Source: Candidatus Staskawiczbacteria bacterium (GTDB taxonomy: Bacteria > Patescibacteriota > Minisyncoccia > Minisyncoccales > Staskawiczbacteraceae). From it: a stretch of DNA of 44,340 nucleotides. The notes beneath the pieces are model-generated. The model did not search any database. It saw nothing but the letters and a program-made list of their open reading frames with translations, and had not been told where the DNA came from. The translations under genes and the position numbers were made by a program. Numbering within the stretch: position 1 is the stretch's first letter; every line of letters begins with the position of its first letter. This document shows, in pieces, positions 44,048-44,340 of the stretch. The stretch covers positions 1-44,340 of the forward strand of contig CAIXXY010000046.1 of NCBI GenBank assembly GCA_903923535.1, written 5' to 3'.

Positions 44048-44135
44048 GAATTTGCGAGCGAGGCGAGCGAATTCACTTCGTAATTTTAGCATGATATATC
44101 TTATACATTGATGCTAAAATTGCGTTGCGACACCT
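44045..44135 (-). repeat. two-hairpin 5' leader repeat of rpsH
   Basis: Minus strand AACGCAATTTTAGCAT/ATGCTAAAATTACGAAG, then GTGAATT/AAATTCAT over CGCTCGCCTCGCTCGC, with the ATG in the right arm. Confidence 0.9.
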
Positions 44136-44155
44136 CTTTTGTTATTTTAATTATT

Positions 44156-44340
44156 TTACCAGCTTGATTTTTTAATTCCTGGAATTTCTCCTTTATTTGC
44201 TAATTCCCTAAAACATATTCTGCAAAGACCGAATTTCCTCATAAAACCATGCCTTCTCCCGCACTTAAAACAGCGCCTGATTTTTCTTGAAGGATATTTC
44301 GGTTTCATTTTTGCTTTTGCTTCTTGTGATGTTTTTGCCA
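44156..44340 (-). CDS. rpsN: ribosomal protein S14, zinc-binding type (first base of start codon outside window)
   Basis: 61 residues: [20 protein letters not shown] then CFKCG and CRIC zinc ligands and GIKKSSW end, the short type Z S14. The window ends one base inside the ATG (only TG remains), so the protein is complete. It continues the spc operon order S14-S8-L6-L18-S5. Confidence 0.96.
   Translation of the reverse strand, partial: AKTSQEAKAKMKPKYPSRKIRRCFKCGRRHGFMRKFGLCRICFRELANKGEIPGIKKSSW

Overview
The window reads as an AT-rich chromosome segment of a Candidate Phyla Radiation bacterium (Patescibacteria, most likely a Parcubacteria-type lineage). This is inferred from gene content and style: an rpsE-rplO junction with no rplO-proximal rpmD (L30), short versions of housekeeping enzymes, PEGA, S51-peptidase and baseplate-J-like envelope proteins, almost no Shine-Dalgarno sequences, and palindromes in nearly every spacer. 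TGA acts as a stop (for example the ATGA overlap of the small ORF with tspO), so this is not a lineage that recodes UGA as glycine. No species can be named from sequence alone.

Layout. 1-4.2 kb: trxB (3' part), galU and a divergent FtsZ paralogue with a very long lysine-rich N-terminus. 4.26-6.9 kb: accessory cassettes visibly richer in GC than the flanks, namely a pyrE-like/pyrF pair and a structured non-coding RNA with a tRNA-like gene, each with its own promoter and terminator. 6.9-11.5 kb: small genes, a membrane-anchored S51 peptidase, a metallo-beta-lactamase-fold enzyme with a Cys-rich tail, TspO, and a methyltransferase resembling guanidinoacetate methyltransferase. 11.5-12.9 kb: tRNA-Ile nested in a broken tRNA copy, a GIY-YIG pseudogene between perfect inverted repeats, and about 600 bases of GC-rich non-coding palindromes. 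12.9-22.7 kb, minus strand: gatC-gatA, and a cell-wall/shape/translation run murA-mreB-holB-frr-rseP-proS-mreB. 22.7-29.3 kb: a degenerate receiver protein, a PEGA/propeller lipoprotein-like gene, a Cas4-like nuclease, a probable small RNA, an XRE/ImmA regulator pair, a GIY-YIG protein and a type II restriction-modification pair. 29.4-44.3 kb: ribosomal protein and core genes in transcription order S14, S8, L6, L18, S5, L15, secY, adk, map, tpiA, alaS, a membrane protein, infA, L36, S13, S11, S4, rpoA, L17, L13, S9.

The strongest unusual signals are in the DNA between and inside genes. (1) At least six genes begin at the 3' edge of a related two-hairpin repeat that replaces the ribosome-binding site. 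(2) Promoters of the accessory cassettes and of infA and murA lie beside long hairpins of two related families. (3) A three-way-junction palindrome occurs twice in frame inside the FtsZ-like gene and once across the rplM stop, resembling the protein-coding palindromic elements of Rickettsia. (4) Most other spacers are imperfect hairpins whose arms are built from short tandem words private to each locus. Almost every gene is on the minus strand; plus-strand genes are the 14.8 kb membrane peptide, the PEGA gene and the GIY-YIG gene.
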